Origin: Streptomyces albus subsp. albus
Lineage (GTDB): Bacteria > Actinomycetota > Actinomycetes > Streptomycetales > Streptomycetaceae
Reading direction: 5' to 3'
Assembly: GCF_000719865.1 (NCBI RefSeq)
Contig: NZ_JOID01000017.1
Location: 71,915 to 135,914 of the forward strand
Length of the DNA stretch: 64,000 nt
The position numbers were made by a program, and so were the translations under genes. The notes beneath the pieces were generated by a model. That model was not told where the DNA came from and searched no databases. It saw nothing but the letters and a program-made list of their open reading frames with translations. Positions 47,236 through 56,207 of this stretch are shown here, in pieces (position 1 is the stretch's first letter; the number at the start of each line of letters is the position of its first letter).

Positions 47236-48240
47236 TCAGTGGCTGAGGATCACCGATTGTGCGGTGGAGGAAGTGGGGTCGGGGGCGGGAGCGGTCGGGC
47301 CGGTGCCGGTGCCGGTGCGGAACTCCTGGGGGCTGAGGCCGCGTTCGCGTTTGAACGCGGTGCTCAGGGCGAACGGGGTCGAGTAGCCCACCCGCCGGGC
47401 GATGGCGGCGAGGGAGAGGTCCGGGTCGCGGAGGAGGTCTGCGGCGAGGGTCAGGCGCCAGCCGGTCAGGTAGGACATCGGCGGTTCGCCCACGAGTTCG
47501 GTGAAGCGCCGGGCCAGGACCGCCCGGGAGACCCCGGCGGCCGACGCCAGCGCGGCCACCGTCCACGCCTCCGCCGGGCGTTCGTGCAGCTGCCGCAGTG
47601 CCGGTCCGACGACCGGGTCGCTCTGGGCCCGGAACCACCGCGGCGCGCCGGTGCCCGGTTCCGTGAGCCAGAAGCGCAGGACGTCGATGAGCAGAAGGTC
47701 CAGTAGTCGGTCGAGGACCACCTCCTGGCCGGCGTCCTCCCTGTCCACCTCGGTGGCCAGCATGCCGGCCAACGGGGTCCGGACGGCCGCGGCGGGCTGG
47801 ATCAGCAGCGTCGGCAGGCCCGCGAGCAGCCTGCGCCCGACCTCGCTGGGTGCCTGGTAGGTGCCGCTGAGCATCACCGTCGAGCCCGCGCGCTGCGGCT
47901 CGCCCCAGGTGCGCACCCCCAGCGCCATCGTCTCGGTGACGTCCTCGCCGCCGGCGGTGTTGCAGCGCTGGTCCGGGCCGACGGTGACGCCCGGCGGCGT
48001 CGCCGGGTCGTCGGCGAGCGTGTACGGCTCCGGGCCGCGCAGGACCGCCACGTCCCCGGCCGCCAGCCGCACCGGCGCGGCCCCCTCCCGGAGCACCCAG
48101 GCCGAGCCGTGCAGGAGGGTGGCCAGCGACAGGGGCGCGCGGTCCTCGATGCGCAGGCCCCACGGCGGGTTGAACACCGACTTCAGGAGGAAGGCGCCGC
48201 GCGCCTTGGGGCTCTCCAGCAGGGCGCTGAGCATGTCCAC
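47236..48240 (-). CDS. AraC family transcriptional regulator (cupin-6 type)
   Basis: 334 residues from GTG 48240, with GAGGAG six bases upstream; an earlier GTG at 48270 is less well supported. The N-terminal ~200 residues form a cupin_6 ligand domain (WGLRIEDRAPLSLATLLHGSAWV). The C-terminal AraC double HTH reads WTVAALASAAGVSRAVLARRFTELVGEPPMSYLTGWRL and LAAIARRVGYSTPFALSTAFKRERGLSPQEFR. It lies 138 bases after an NmrA-family gene on the same strand and probably controls it. Confidence 0.9.
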   Translation of the reverse strand: MDMLSALLESPKARGAFLLKSVFNPPWGLRIEDRAPLSLATLLHGSAWVLREGAAPVRLAAGDVAVLRGPEPYTLADDPATPPGVTVGPDQRCNTAGGEDVTETMALGVRTWGEPQRAGSTVMLSGTYQAPSEVGRRLLAGLPTLLIQPAAAVRTPLAGMLATEVDREDAGQEVVLDRLLDLLLIDVLRFWLTEPGTGAPRWFRAQSDPVVGPALRQLHERPAEAWTVAALASAAGVSRAVLARRFTELVGEPPMSYLTGWRLTLAADLLRDPDLSLAAIARRVGYSTPFALSTAFKRERGLSPQEFRTGTGTGPTAPAPDPTSSTAQSVILSH

Positions 48241-48377
48241 ACCTGTCTCCTCGTCGCCGTCACCTGTCACCTCGTCGCCGTCGCGCTGTTCGATGTCCGT
48301 CCCGCCCCCGTCGCTCCGGCGCCGTGCCGGCCGGTCTGCGCCCGTCCGTCGGTCGGTGCCCGATGCCCGTGGCCGGG

Positions 48378-49229
48378 TCAGGCGTCCCAGACCCCCGTTG
48401 CCGCCGCCTCCTTGGCGTACGTCACGAAGTCCCGTGGTTCCCGGCCGAGTACGTCCCGGACACCGTGCACCAGTCTGGCGTTCCGGCCGTCGGTGATGAG
48501 GGTGAACAGGTCCGCGATCTCCTCCGGTTCGCCCGCCTCCCGCAGCGCCGCCCGGTAGTCGTCCGCGCCGACCGGGACGTAGGTGATGGTCCGGCCGGTG
48601 GCCGCCGACAGTTCGCGGGCCACGTCGTGGAAGCTCAGCAGACGTGGGCCGGACAGCTCGTACGTCCTGCCGATGTGGCGGTCGTCGGTCAGCGCGGCGA
48701 CCACGACGTCGGCGATGTCGTCGGTGTCGACGAACGGCTCGACGGCGTCTCCGGCGGGCAGCGCCAGCTCTCCCGTCCGGACCGGGCCCAGGAAGAAGCT
48801 CTCACTGAAGTTCTGGTTGAACCAACTGGCCCGGACGACCGTCCAGTCGCACCCGGACGCCTTGAGAGCGTCCTCACTCGCGACGGCGCCCTCCTCGCCC
48901 CGGCCGGAGAGCAGCACCAGGCGGCGGACGCCCCGCGCCACGGCGACAGCGGCGAACCGCTCGACGGCCTCCCTCGCCCCGGGGAAGGCCAGGTCCGGGT
49001 AGTACGTCACGTAGGCGGCGGAGACCCCGTCCAGCGCGGCCTCCCACGTGCTCTCGTCCTCCCAGACGAAGGGGATCGCGGCACTGCGGGAACCGATCCG
49101 CACGGGGCGGCCGAGGCCCCGCAGGCGCTCGGCGACCCGCCGTCCGGTCTTTCCGGTGCCGCCGACGATCAGGACGGGGGCGGGGGTTGAGGTGTGGGCG
49201 GGGGTGGTGTTCTGCGCGTGAGGTGTCAT
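48378..49229 (-). CDS. NmrA-like NAD(P)-binding oxidoreductase
   Basis: 283 residues from ATG 49229. Atypical SDR/NmrA fold: VLIVGGTGKTGRRVAERL binds the dinucleotide, GVRRLVLLSGRGEEGAVASE and DWTVVRASWFNQNFSESFFLGPV are typical, and DTDDIADVVVAALTD is the lower-domain signature. The catalytic Tyr-Lys pair of classical SDRs is not obvious, as usual in this group. Expected to act on quinones or small carbonyls, or to sense redox state. Paired with the AraC regulator downstream. Confidence 0.85.
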   Translation of the reverse strand: MTPHAQNTTPAHTSTPAPVLIVGGTGKTGRRVAERLRGLGRPVRIGSRSAAIPFVWEDESTWEAALDGVSAAYVTYYPDLAFPGAREAVERFAAVAVARGVRRLVLLSGRGEEGAVASEDALKASGCDWTVVRASWFNQNFSESFFLGPVRTGELALPAGDAVEPFVDTDDIADVVVAALTDDRHIGRTYELSGPRLLSFHDVARELSAATGRTITYVPVGADDYRAALREAGEPEEIADLFTLITDGRNARLVHGVRDVLGREPRDFVTYAKEAAATGVWDA

Positions 49230-49339
49230 GACTCCAGTGAAGTCGCCGCCGCCCGGACGGTACATGGCGCTCGCGCTCGTCCGCATACGCGATCGTCTCG
49301 GTTGCCGCGGTCTCCATGGCATGCCGGCGAGCGCGGGCT

Positions 49340-49450
49340 CGGTCACGGATCCCGTCGCGGATGCGGTCACGGTCGCGGTCGCGGTCGCCTCACCGCTGCG
49401 GTCGCCCTCACGGCTACGGTCACGCATGCGGTGCCGGATGCCGGTGCCCT
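49340..49450. repeat. Degenerate CGGTCR hexamer tract
   Basis: The nmrA leader contains a run of CGGTCA/CGGTCG hexamers (densest at 49370-49395). No gene is supported in 49230-49509; the tract reads as simple-sequence expansion. Confidence 0.5.
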
Positions 49451-49509
49451 TCCCGCTGCTGTTGGCCTTGCCGCCAGTTGAGGCCAGGGCTCGCGAACGT
49501 CCCGGTCGG

Positions 49510-49923
49510 TCAGCCGCGGTGGCTTGCCCCCTGGTCGGTCTCCGTCGCGCCCTCGCGCGTGGTGGTCTCCGCTCCCCAGTCCCACAGGGCTTGCAGGACG
49601 GGACCGAGGCGCTGTCCGCGCGGGGTGAGCGCGTAGCGCACGCGCGGCGGCCAGCCGGGCCGGCGGTCGCGGTCGACGACGCCCGCCTCGGCGAGCTGCG
49701 CCAGCCGGTCGGACAGCACCTTGTCCGACAGCGTGGGCAGCGCCGCGCGCAGTTCGCTGTACGAGCTTTCGCCGCGCAGCAGTTCGCGGACCACCAGCGT
49801 CGTCCAGCGTCCGCGCAGGGCCGTCAGCGTAATCTCCACCGGGCAGCCGGGGGTGGGCGCCGTGACGTTCGCGTGCGGGTCGTCGGGAAGTCCCGCCGGG
49901 TGACCAACCGTTCGGTGAGCCAC
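49510..49923 (-). CDS. HxlR family winged-helix regulator
   Basis: 137 residues from GTG 49923, with a perfect AGGAGG seven bases upstream. CPVEITLTALRGRWTTLVVRELLRGESSYSELRAALPTLSDKVLSDRLAQLAEAGVV is the HxlR/MarR-like winged helix; the conserved Cys (C27 in GCPVE) is redox-reactive in some members. It is divergent from a SnoaL-like gene only 63 bases away, the probable target. Confidence 0.92.
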   Translation of the reverse strand: MAHRTVGHPAGLPDDPHANVTAPTPGCPVEITLTALRGRWTTLVVRELLRGESSYSELRAALPTLSDKVLSDRLAQLAEAGVVDRDRRPGWPPRVRYALTPRGQRLGPVLQALWDWGAETTTREGATETDQGASHRG

Positions 49924-49986
49924 GAGATCGCCTCCTAACGTGTGGGGCGCTTCGATTCTCCCGGCCCGGAAGGACGTTCGTCGATC

Positions 49987-50436
49987 ATGCGAGAACTGGC
50001 CCATCGGCCCGAAGAGGTGCCCGCGGTGTTCGCCGAGCGGTTCAACAGCGGCGACCCCGCCGCGCTGGCGCAGGTGTACGAGGACGCGGCGGTACTCGTG
50101 CCGCGACCGGGGACGCCGGTCACCGGGCCGGAGCTGTTGGCCGCCAACAGCCGTCTGCAGCAGCTCGGAGTCCCCATCTCCGTCCGTCCGCGGCACGTCT
50201 ACCGGAACGGGGATCTGGCGCTGCTGATCGTCGACTGGTCCATCGACGGGACCGACCGGCAGGGACGGGCCGTCCACGTCGGGGGCACCGCCACCGACGT
50301 CGCCCGGCGCGGCCCGGACGGCCGCTGGCGGTACGCGATCGACAACCCCTTCGGCACCGGTGCACAGCAGCTCGTCACCGGGGCCGACGGGGACAGCGGT
50401 GACGTCGATGGCATCGGTGCCGCCGGGGACACGTAG
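49987..50436 (+). CDS. SnoaL-like / NTF2-fold protein (YybH type)
   Basis: About 149 residues from ATG 49987 (RELAHRPEEVPAVFAERFNSGDP). AERFNSGDPAALAQVYEDAAVLVPRPG and the later ALLIVDWSIDGTDRQGR follow the DUF4440/SnoaL_3 pattern of a cone-shaped small-molecule pocket. An earlier in-frame GTG at 49942 is possible. Enzymatic function is not deducible; control by the divergent HxlR regulator is likely. Confidence 0.8.
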   Translation: MRELAHRPEEVPAVFAERFNSGDPAALAQVYEDAAVLVPRPGTPVTGPELLAANSRLQQLGVPISVRPRHVYRNGDLALLIVDWSIDGTDRQGRAVHVGGTATDVARRGPDGRWRYAIDNPFGTGAQQLVTGADGDSGDVDGIGAAGDT

Positions 50437-50522
50437 GGCACCGGGCGTGCCGGAGAGCCGGTGGTGTGAGCGAGCCTGCACGGCAGTAGCGCGTCCCCCC
50501 AGCCGGGCTCGGAGTCCGTTTC

Positions 50523-51545
50523 TCATGCCGTGCCGTCGCCCGTGGCCGGGATGGGCGCGTTTTCCGGGACGGCTGTGACGGCGGCCGGAGCGGCCGGGCC
50601 GGTCGGGGCCGCTGGGACGGTCGGCGTGGCCGGGTCAGCCGGAGTGGCCGGAGCACCCGGGACGGACAGAGCCGCCTGTATCCCCAGGACGTCGAGGAAA
50701 GCCGTCGCCGCCGGGGTGCGGCCGGCTCGGTTCCAGATGGCGTATTCGGTCCGCGTCGGCGCGTCGGTCACCTCGACGGTGGTGACGCCGGTGAGCTGGG
50801 GCACGTAGGCGGAGGGCAGCAGGGCGATGCCGAGGCCCTGCGCGACCAGCCGGGCCATGAGGTGGTCCACGGTGCTCACCTCGAACGCCACGTCCCGGTC
50901 GAGGCCCGCGGCCGCGAACGCCTGGTCGGACTGGAGACGTCCGGCCGTCCCCGCCGGGAGGTCCACGAACACCTCGCTGGACAGCCGGCGCAGGCCGACC
51001 GCCGGCTCACCGGCGAGGGGATGGTCCGGGGCGACCACGGCGACGAGCCGGTCCCGGGCGAGGACGCGGGCGGCGACTCCCTGCGGCCGTGCCGTCGTCG
51101 GCAGCCCCAGGAACGCCACGTCCACGGCGCCTTCTCCGACCTGCTCGGCGAGGTGTTCGCTCCCGCCCACCCGCAGGCTGACGCGGACCTGCGGGTACCG
51201 GCGGCGGAAGTCGCGCAGCGCGCCCGGGATGTCGACCGCGGCGACGGTCGGGATGAGCCCCACGGCGAGCCGTCCCCGGACCTCCCCGACCGCCGCCGCG
51301 ACCTCGGCGGCCGCGCGCTCGGCGGCGTCCAGGCACTGCCGGGCGGCGGGGAGGAACGCCGCACCGGCCGGTGTCAGCCGCACCCGGCGGCTGGTGCGTT
51401 CGAAGAGCCTCGCGCCGAGTTCCCGTTCCAGGCGGGCGATCTGGTGGCTGAGGGCGGACTGCACGACCCGGCAGCGCTCGGCGGCCCGGGTGAAGTTGTT
51501 GGTCTCGGCGACGGCGACGACGTAGCGCATCTGCTGGAGGTCCAT
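50523..51545 (-). CDS. LysR family transcriptional regulator
   Basis: 340 residues. N-terminal HTH (DLQQMRYVVAVAETNNFTRAAERCRVVQSALSHQIARLE) and a periplasmic-binding-protein-like effector domain (RGRLAVGLIPTVAAVDIPGAL onward). The last ~50 residues are an Ala/Pro/Thr repeat tail (PATPADPATPTVPAAPTGPAAP), beyond the normal ~300-residue length. Divergent from an EamA transporter; the shared gap carries a matching operator. Confidence 0.92.
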   Translation of the reverse strand: MDLQQMRYVVAVAETNNFTRAAERCRVVQSALSHQIARLERELGARLFERTSRRVRLTPAGAAFLPAARQCLDAAERAAAEVAAAVGEVRGRLAVGLIPTVAAVDIPGALRDFRRRYPQVRVSLRVGGSEHLAEQVGEGAVDVAFLGLPTTARPQGVAARVLARDRLVAVVAPDHPLAGEPAVGLRRLSSEVFVDLPAGTAGRLQSDQAFAAAGLDRDVAFEVSTVDHLMARLVAQGLGIALLPSAYVPQLTGVTTVEVTDAPTRTEYAIWNRAGRTPAATAFLDVLGIQAALSVPGAPATPADPATPTVPAAPTGPAAPAAVTAVPENAPIPATGDGTA

Positions 51546-51553
51546 GGATCAAT

Positions 51554-51602
51554 CGTCAACCGAGATCGATGCGTTGACGAACATGTGTTGGACTCATAGG
51601 TC
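51554..51602 (+). promoter_or_regulatory. LysR operator overlapping the EamA promoter
   Basis: CGTCAAC (51554-51560) and GTTGACG (51573-51579) form a dyad with a 12-base spacer, a LysR T-N11-A-type site. The right half doubles as the -35 TTGACG (51574-51579), followed after 17 bases by TAGGTC (51597-51602). The predicted start falls at 51608-51611, on or next to the ATG. Confidence 0.6.
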
Positions 51603-51610
51603 GCAGCACG

Positions 51611-52639
51611 ATGAGACTTCCGGTCATGACCAGCCCACCCGCGCACAGCCCGTCCGCACCGAGCCCACCCGGAACGAGGGTGTCCGGCAACACCGACGCC
51701 GGCGTCCTCCCCGGACCCCGTCATCTGCCGCGCACCGCCCTGACGGCGCTTCCTCCCGTGGTGTGGGGGACGACCTACGTCGTCACCACCGAGCTTCTGC
51801 CGCCGGGACACCCGCTGTTCGCGGGGCTCCTGCGCGCTTTACCCGCCGGGCTGATCGCCCTCGCCCTCACCCGCACGCTGCCGCGCGGGGCGTGGTGGTG
51901 GAAGGCCGCGGTGCTCGGTGTGCTGAACATCGGGCTGTTCTTCCCGCTGCTGTTCACCGCGGCCGAACGGCTGCCGGGCGGTGTGGCCGCCACTCTGGGG
52001 GCGGCGCAGCCTCTCGTCGTCGCCGTGCTCGCCGTGGTGGTCCTCCGCGAAGGGCTGTCCGCCTGGCGCCTCGGCTGGGGGGTGGCGGGCGTCGCGGGTG
52101 TGGGTCTGGTGGTGATCGGGCCGAGCGCGGCCTTCGACGCCGTCGGCGTGGTGGCGGGCCTGGCGAGCGCGGCCACGATGGCGCTCGGGGTGACGCTCAC
52201 CAAGCGCTGGGGGCGGCCCGCCGGGGTTGGCGCCACCGCGTTCGCCGGCTGGCAGCTCACCGCAGGGGGCCTCTTTCTGGCGCCGGTCACCTTCCTCGCG
52301 GAGGGGGCTCCTCCCGCGGTCGGTCCGGGCGCCGTGCTCGGTTATCTCTGGCTGGGGCTGGTCGGCGGGCTGCTGGCCTACGTCCTGTGGTTCCGCGGCA
52401 TCGGCGCCCTGCCCGTCGGCTCCGTCGCGGTTCTCGTCCTGCTCTCGCCGCTGGTCGCCGCCGTTCTCGGCGCGGTGCTGCTCGGCCAGACGTTCGGTCC
52501 CGTCCAGCTCGCGGGGTTCGGGCTCTCGCTCGCCGCGATCGTCGCGGCACAGCTCCCCGCGCCGGGCGGGTTCGCGCGTCGCCGGCGCGTCCCCGGGTCC
52601 GGGGACGTCACCTCCCCGGCATCCCGGCCGGGGCGGTGA
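51611..52639 (+). CDS. EamA/DMT superfamily transporter
   Basis: 342 residues, ten predicted membrane helices in two EamA repeats (the first from VVWGTTYVVTTELLPPGHPLF, the second from GVVAGLASAATMALGVTLTKRWG). The family exports amino acids, metabolites or drugs; the substrate is unknown. The first ~35 residues are polar Ser/Pro-rich. The predicted transcript begins at the ATG, so the mRNA may be leaderless; ATG 51626 is an alternative start. Confidence 0.88.
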   Translation: MRLPVMTSPPAHSPSAPSPPGTRVSGNTDAGVLPGPRHLPRTALTALPPVVWGTTYVVTTELLPPGHPLFAGLLRALPAGLIALALTRTLPRGAWWWKAAVLGVLNIGLFFPLLFTAAERLPGGVAATLGAAQPLVVAVLAVVVLREGLSAWRLGWGVAGVAGVGLVVIGPSAAFDAVGVVAGLASAATMALGVTLTKRWGRPAGVGATAFAGWQLTAGGLFLAPVTFLAEGAPPAVGPGAVLGYLWLGLVGGLLAYVLWFRGIGALPVGSVAVLVLLSPLVAAVLGAVLLGQTFGPVQLAGFGLSLAAIVAAQLPAPGGFARRRRVPGSGDVTSPASRPGR

Positions 52640-52895
52640 GGCTGTGGTCCAGTACCTCGTCCCAGCCGGCGGTCTCCACCGTGCCGGGCGGGGTGGCGCG
52701 GGCCCGGACCGTGACGGTGACCCGTCCGCCGGCGGCGCCGGTGTAGACCGCCGCTTTGCCCGGCAGCGAGCCGATCAGGCCGTTGTCCGGCAGCGGGAGT
52801 CCGGCCGCCGCCATGCCCGGCTCGGCCAGAAGGAAGACGTGATGGTCGACTGCGACGGTGGCGGTCGCCGGGGCGCCGGCGGCGGAGTCGCTCAC
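52608..52895 (-). CDS. Short hypothetical protein, possibly C-terminally truncated
   Basis: 95 residues from GTG 52895, overlapping the upstream ICL-family gene by four bases (GTGA). It contains ATVAVDHHVFLLAEPG and a beta-rich stretch ending GTVETAGWDEVLDHSLTAPAG, then stops, with its tail inside the 3' end of the convergent EamA gene. From memory, related Streptomyces proteins with the VDHHxFYL opening continue well past this point, so the C-terminal half may have been lost at the convergent boundary. Function unknown. Confidence 0.5.
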   Translation of the reverse strand: MSDSAAGAPATATVAVDHHVFLLAEPGMAAAGLPLPDNGLIGSLPGKAAVYTGAAGGRVTVTVRARATPPGTVETAGWDEVLDHSLTAPAGMPGR

Positions 52896-53746
52896 GGCGC
52901 GGGGTCGCCGCCCGGACCGAGCAGTGCGTTCAGTTCGGGGTAGGGCAGGGCGTCCGCCCCGTAGGTGAAGGTGCCCTGCTCGCGGATCTCGGCCGCGGCC
53001 CGGGCCAGCGCTCCCAGCGCCGCCCGCGCCATCGACGAGCCGACGCTGATCCGCCGTGCGCCGAGCTTCCCGAGCTCGGCGACGGACAGCCGCAGCGGGC
53101 CGCCCATCAGGACGTTGACGGGCTTGCCGACGGCGGAGCACACCGCCCGCACGGCGTCGGCGTCCGGAAGGGCCGGGGCGTACAGGACGTCGGCGCCGGC
53201 CTCCTCGTACGCCCGCAGGCGGCGGATCGTGTCGTCCAGGTCGGGCCTGCCCTGGAAGAAGTTCTCCGCGCGTGCCGTCACGGTGAAGGGGAAACCGAGT
53301 TCGCGGGCGGCGGAGACGGCCGCGGCCACGCGGTCCACCGCTTCCCCGATCGGGCGGACCGGGTCCTCGGCCCGCCCCGTCGAGTCCTCGACGGAGCCGC
53401 CGACGAGGCCGGCGGCCGCGGCCAGCCGGATGGTCTCGGCGACGTCCTCGGGCGTCTCGCCGAAGCCGCTCTCCAGGTCGGCGGAGACCGGCAGCGGGGT
53501 CGCGGCGGCGATCGAGCGGGCGTTGGCGAGGATCTCGTCCCGGCCGACCGCGTTCGCGCCGTCCGGCCGTCCCAGGGTGTAGGAGAAGCCCGCACCGGTG
53601 GTGGCGAGGGCCGCGAAGCCCATGCCGGTCAGCAGGCGGGCGGTGCCCGCGTCCCAGGGGTTGGGGACGACGAAGGGCTCGGGGCCGGTGTGCAGGGCCC
53701 GGAACGCGGTGGCTTTGCGGTACTGGTCGTCAGCGGAACTGCTCAT
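52892..53746 (-). CDS. Isocitrate lyase/PEP mutase family enzyme
   Basis: 284 residues from ATG 53746. TIM barrel with PNPWDAGTARLLTGMGFAALATTGAGFSYTLG, the metal-binding DLESGFGETPEDVAE (Asp/Glu after strand 3), GGSVEDSTGR, TARAENFFQGRPDLDDTIRRL and GADVLYAPALPD. The KKCGH flexible loop of true isocitrate lyases is absent, so it belongs to the short PEP-mutase/oxaloacetate-hydrolase-like group. Substrate unknown. Confidence 0.88.
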   Translation of the reverse strand: MSSSADDQYRKATAFRALHTGPEPFVVPNPWDAGTARLLTGMGFAALATTGAGFSYTLGRPDGANAVGRDEILANARSIAAATPLPVSADLESGFGETPEDVAETIRLAAAAGLVGGSVEDSTGRAEDPVRPIGEAVDRVAAAVSAARELGFPFTVTARAENFFQGRPDLDDTIRRLRAYEEAGADVLYAPALPDADAVRAVCSAVGKPVNVLMGGPLRLSVAELGKLGARRISVGSSMARAALGALARAAAEIREQGTFTYGADALPYPELNALLGPGGDPAP

Positions 53747-53900
53747 ACCGGATTCTCCCGCGCTACGCGTTCGTGGATGTACGGGGACGGCGCATGGGCG
53801 CGGGCCCCCTCTGCGTGCCCGTCCGCAACGGCTGTTCCTGCGCGCCGGCTCCTGCGCGCCGTCCGCGCCGGTGGGGCCCCCGCCGATCCGTCCGCGCCGC

Positions 53901-54887
53901 TCACCTGCGGGCGTCCAGGCCCTCCCCGGTGGCCTCCGTGACCGGCCCGGGTGGCTGTTCCGGGGCCGCCGGAGCCGCCGGAGTCGCCGGCGCCGCGGGC
54001 CGCCGGGACGGGAGACGGGAGACGGCCACGCCGGCCAGGCAGACGGCGCCGCCCAGCAGGGTGAGCCAGCCGGGCACCTCACCCAGGGTGATCCACGACA
54101 TCAGGACGACGACCGCGGGGACGGCGTACGTGGTGGCGCCCAGCTTCCCCGCCGTCGTCCGGTTCAGCGCGAAGGCCCAGGTGCTGAAGGCCAGCGCGGT
54201 GGGGAAGAGCCCGAGATAGACGAGGTTGAGCGTCGCCGGCAGCGGGGCCTCGGGCAGATCCGCCAGCAACTGCCCGGCGAACGGCAGGCACACGGCGGCG
54301 CCGGCGAAGCACCCGAAGGTGGTCACCTGCATCGGGCTCGCGTAGCGCAGCGCCGGCTTCTGCGCCACCACCCCGGCGGCGTAGGTGACGGCGGCGACCA
54401 GGCAGAGCAGCACGCCCGTCAGGGAGGACGGCCCGCCTCCGGACATCGACAGCCCGACCAGCGCGGCCCCCGCGAACGAGACGGCCATCCCGGCCAGCAG
54501 CAGCGGCGGGAACCCTTCCTTCAGGAGCCAGCCGCTGAGCAGGGCGATCACCACGGGTCCGATGTTGACGAGCATGGACGCCGTGCCCGCGTCCACCATC
54601 TGCTCGCCCCAGTTCAGCGCGACCATGTAGACGCCGAACCACATCACGCCGGAGGCGGCGATCCCCGGCCATGCCCGGCGGTCGGGCAGGGTGCCCCGCT
54701 TGATCAGAAAGACGCAGCCAAGGGCCAGTGAAGCGATCAGCAACCGTCCCAGCGCGAGCGCGCCCGGAGCGTAGTGCTCAGCCGATGCGCGGATGGAGAC
54801 AAAGGCCGACGCCCACAGCACCACGGTCACGGCGGCCGCTGCGAGAGCACGGTGATCGGTCCGGGTATCGTCGGTCACGTGTGCCAT
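53901..54887 (-). CDS. EamA/DMT superfamily transporter
   Basis: 328 residues from ATG 54887 (AHVTDDTRTDHR). Ten helices in two EamA repeats (VVLWASAFVSIRASAEHYAPGALALGRLLIA; SLTGVLLCLVAAVTYAAGVVAQKPAL). The C-terminal ~35 residues are Ala/Pro-rich and cytosolic. Same direction as the ICL-family gene, about 150 bases apart. The substrate cannot be read from sequence. Confidence 0.88.
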   Translation of the reverse strand: MAHVTDDTRTDHRALAAAAVTVVLWASAFVSIRASAEHYAPGALALGRLLIASLALGCVFLIKRGTLPDRRAWPGIAASGVMWFGVYMVALNWGEQMVDAGTASMLVNIGPVVIALLSGWLLKEGFPPLLLAGMAVSFAGAALVGLSMSGGGPSSLTGVLLCLVAAVTYAAGVVAQKPALRYASPMQVTTFGCFAGAAVCLPFAGQLLADLPEAPLPATLNLVYLGLFPTALAFSTWAFALNRTTAGKLGATTYAVPAVVVLMSWITLGEVPGWLTLLGGAVCLAGVAVSRLPSRRPAAPATPAAPAAPEQPPGPVTEATGEGLDARR

Positions 54888-55248
54888 GCGCGCACCGTAT
54901 CGGCATCGGCGACCCCCGCATGACAGGTTTTTTTCGGCCACGTCCCGCTCAACGGGCCAGCCGTTTCCGGCCCGTGGGCCGTGCCCCGGCGCACGCCGGG
55001 CCCTTCCCCGGAACGGCCCGCCACCGCCGCCGGGGCGTCCGGGCCTCACTCTCCGTGTTCGCTGATCGTCCGCCTCCGGTCACGTCGCGTGAGATTCCGG
55101 TGGCGCGGGACGGGCTGCGGCAGCCCCGCGAAAAGCGGTCCCTGCCAGCGGATTTCGCTGATCGGCTTCGCGCCCGCACAATGGCCGTGGCGTCTTCGCC
55201 GACGGCGAAGGAGAGACCCGTCTCTTTCCGCCTCCAGACACTATTGAC

Positions 55249-55264
55249 CTGCGCGATCGCGCAG
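55249..55264. promoter_or_regulatory. 16-bp perfect palindrome in the YqcI/YcgG leader
   Basis: CTGCGCGATCGCGCAG, directly after a TTGACC (55244-55249) that could be a -35 box; the palindrome would fill the spacer, a classic repressor position. No good -10 follows. The rest of the gap 54888-55355 holds no gene I can support. Confidence 0.4.
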
Positions 55265-55355
55265 CTTTTCATGTGTGTGCCGGGGCGGACGCCCAGGACG
55301 TACATGCCGGAATTGATCGCCCTCCGCGTCGGATGTGGCGGAAGGAGGGTGAGCT

Positions 55356-56207
55356 GTGAACGCTTCTGCGCGTGCAGAGGTTGAGAAGTTTCTACTGGGC
55401 GACAGGTTCTCTTGTCTGGCCGGGCGCTCCGCATGGCGTCAGGGCGGTATCACACACCGTCACTACGAGCGGTTCGGCAGCGGCGACTCCGCCCGCCTCA
55501 TGGCCCTCGACCTCGAGGCGTTCGTGGGGTCGGCCGACTGGGACTCCCGCTCCTTCACCAGCTTCATCGCCACCTTCGAGGGCCCCCGCGGCTTGGACGA
55601 GGCCGGTTTTGAAGAGCACCTCTGGCAGGTGCTCCAGGACCTCCACGAGCAGGACGCGGAGACCTACCGCTGGGCCCCGGGCTACTCCTCCGACGCCCAG
55701 TCCGGCGAGTTCGCGTTCAGCGTCGCCGGACACCCCTTCTTCGTGATCGGGCTGCACCCCAACCACGTCCGGCTCGGCCGGCGCCCGCCCTTCCCCATGC
55801 TGGCCTTCAACTCCCATGTGCAGTTCAAGCGGATCAAGGCCGCGGGGATGTGGGACCGGCTGGCCGACAAGATCCGCAAGCAGGACATCAAGCTGCAGGG
55901 CGACATCAACCCCAACCTCCAGGAGTACGAGCAGCTCTCCGAGGCCCGCCGCTACTCCGGCAGCCGGAAGCCCGCCGACTGGCAGTGCCCCTTCCAGGCC
56001 CGGAGCGGCGTGGAGACGGGCGCCTCGGTCGCGGCGGGGGCCGGGGCGGACAGCCTGGCGGAGACCATGACGGACGCCATGACGGAGACCGGGCACCGCC
56101 CGGAGCCGGTCACCGGGCCCATGGAGCCGGCGGTTCCGGCGGTCCCGCGCGTCCCGTACCAGCCGGTGTCCGCCGACTCGCCCGTGGCCCCCGCGGCCAT
56201 GGTCTGA
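55356..56207 (+). CDS. YqcI/YcgG family protein
   Basis: 283 residues from GTG 55356, with GGAGGG upstream. The conserved core reads FSCLAGRSAWRQG, ATFEGPRGLDEAGFEEHLWQVLQDLH, FSVAGHPFFVIGLHPNHVRLGRRPPFPMLAFNSH and the terminal CPF. The family contains heme-dependent N-oxygenases (for example GntA of guanitoxin synthesis). The Cys near the N-terminus, conserved His residues and the CPF motif near residue 210 are kept. The last ~70 residues are Pro/Val-rich and not conserved. No amino-acid-tailoring neighbours are seen, so the substrate is open. Confidence 0.85.
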   Translation: MNASARAEVEKFLLGDRFSCLAGRSAWRQGGITHRHYERFGSGDSARLMALDLEAFVGSADWDSRSFTSFIATFEGPRGLDEAGFEEHLWQVLQDLHEQDAETYRWAPGYSSDAQSGEFAFSVAGHPFFVIGLHPNHVRLGRRPPFPMLAFNSHVQFKRIKAAGMWDRLADKIRKQDIKLQGDINPNLQEYEQLSEARRYSGSRKPADWQCPFQARSGVETGASVAAGAGADSLAETMTDAMTETGHRPEPVTGPMEPAVPAVPRVPYQPVSADSPVAPAAMV

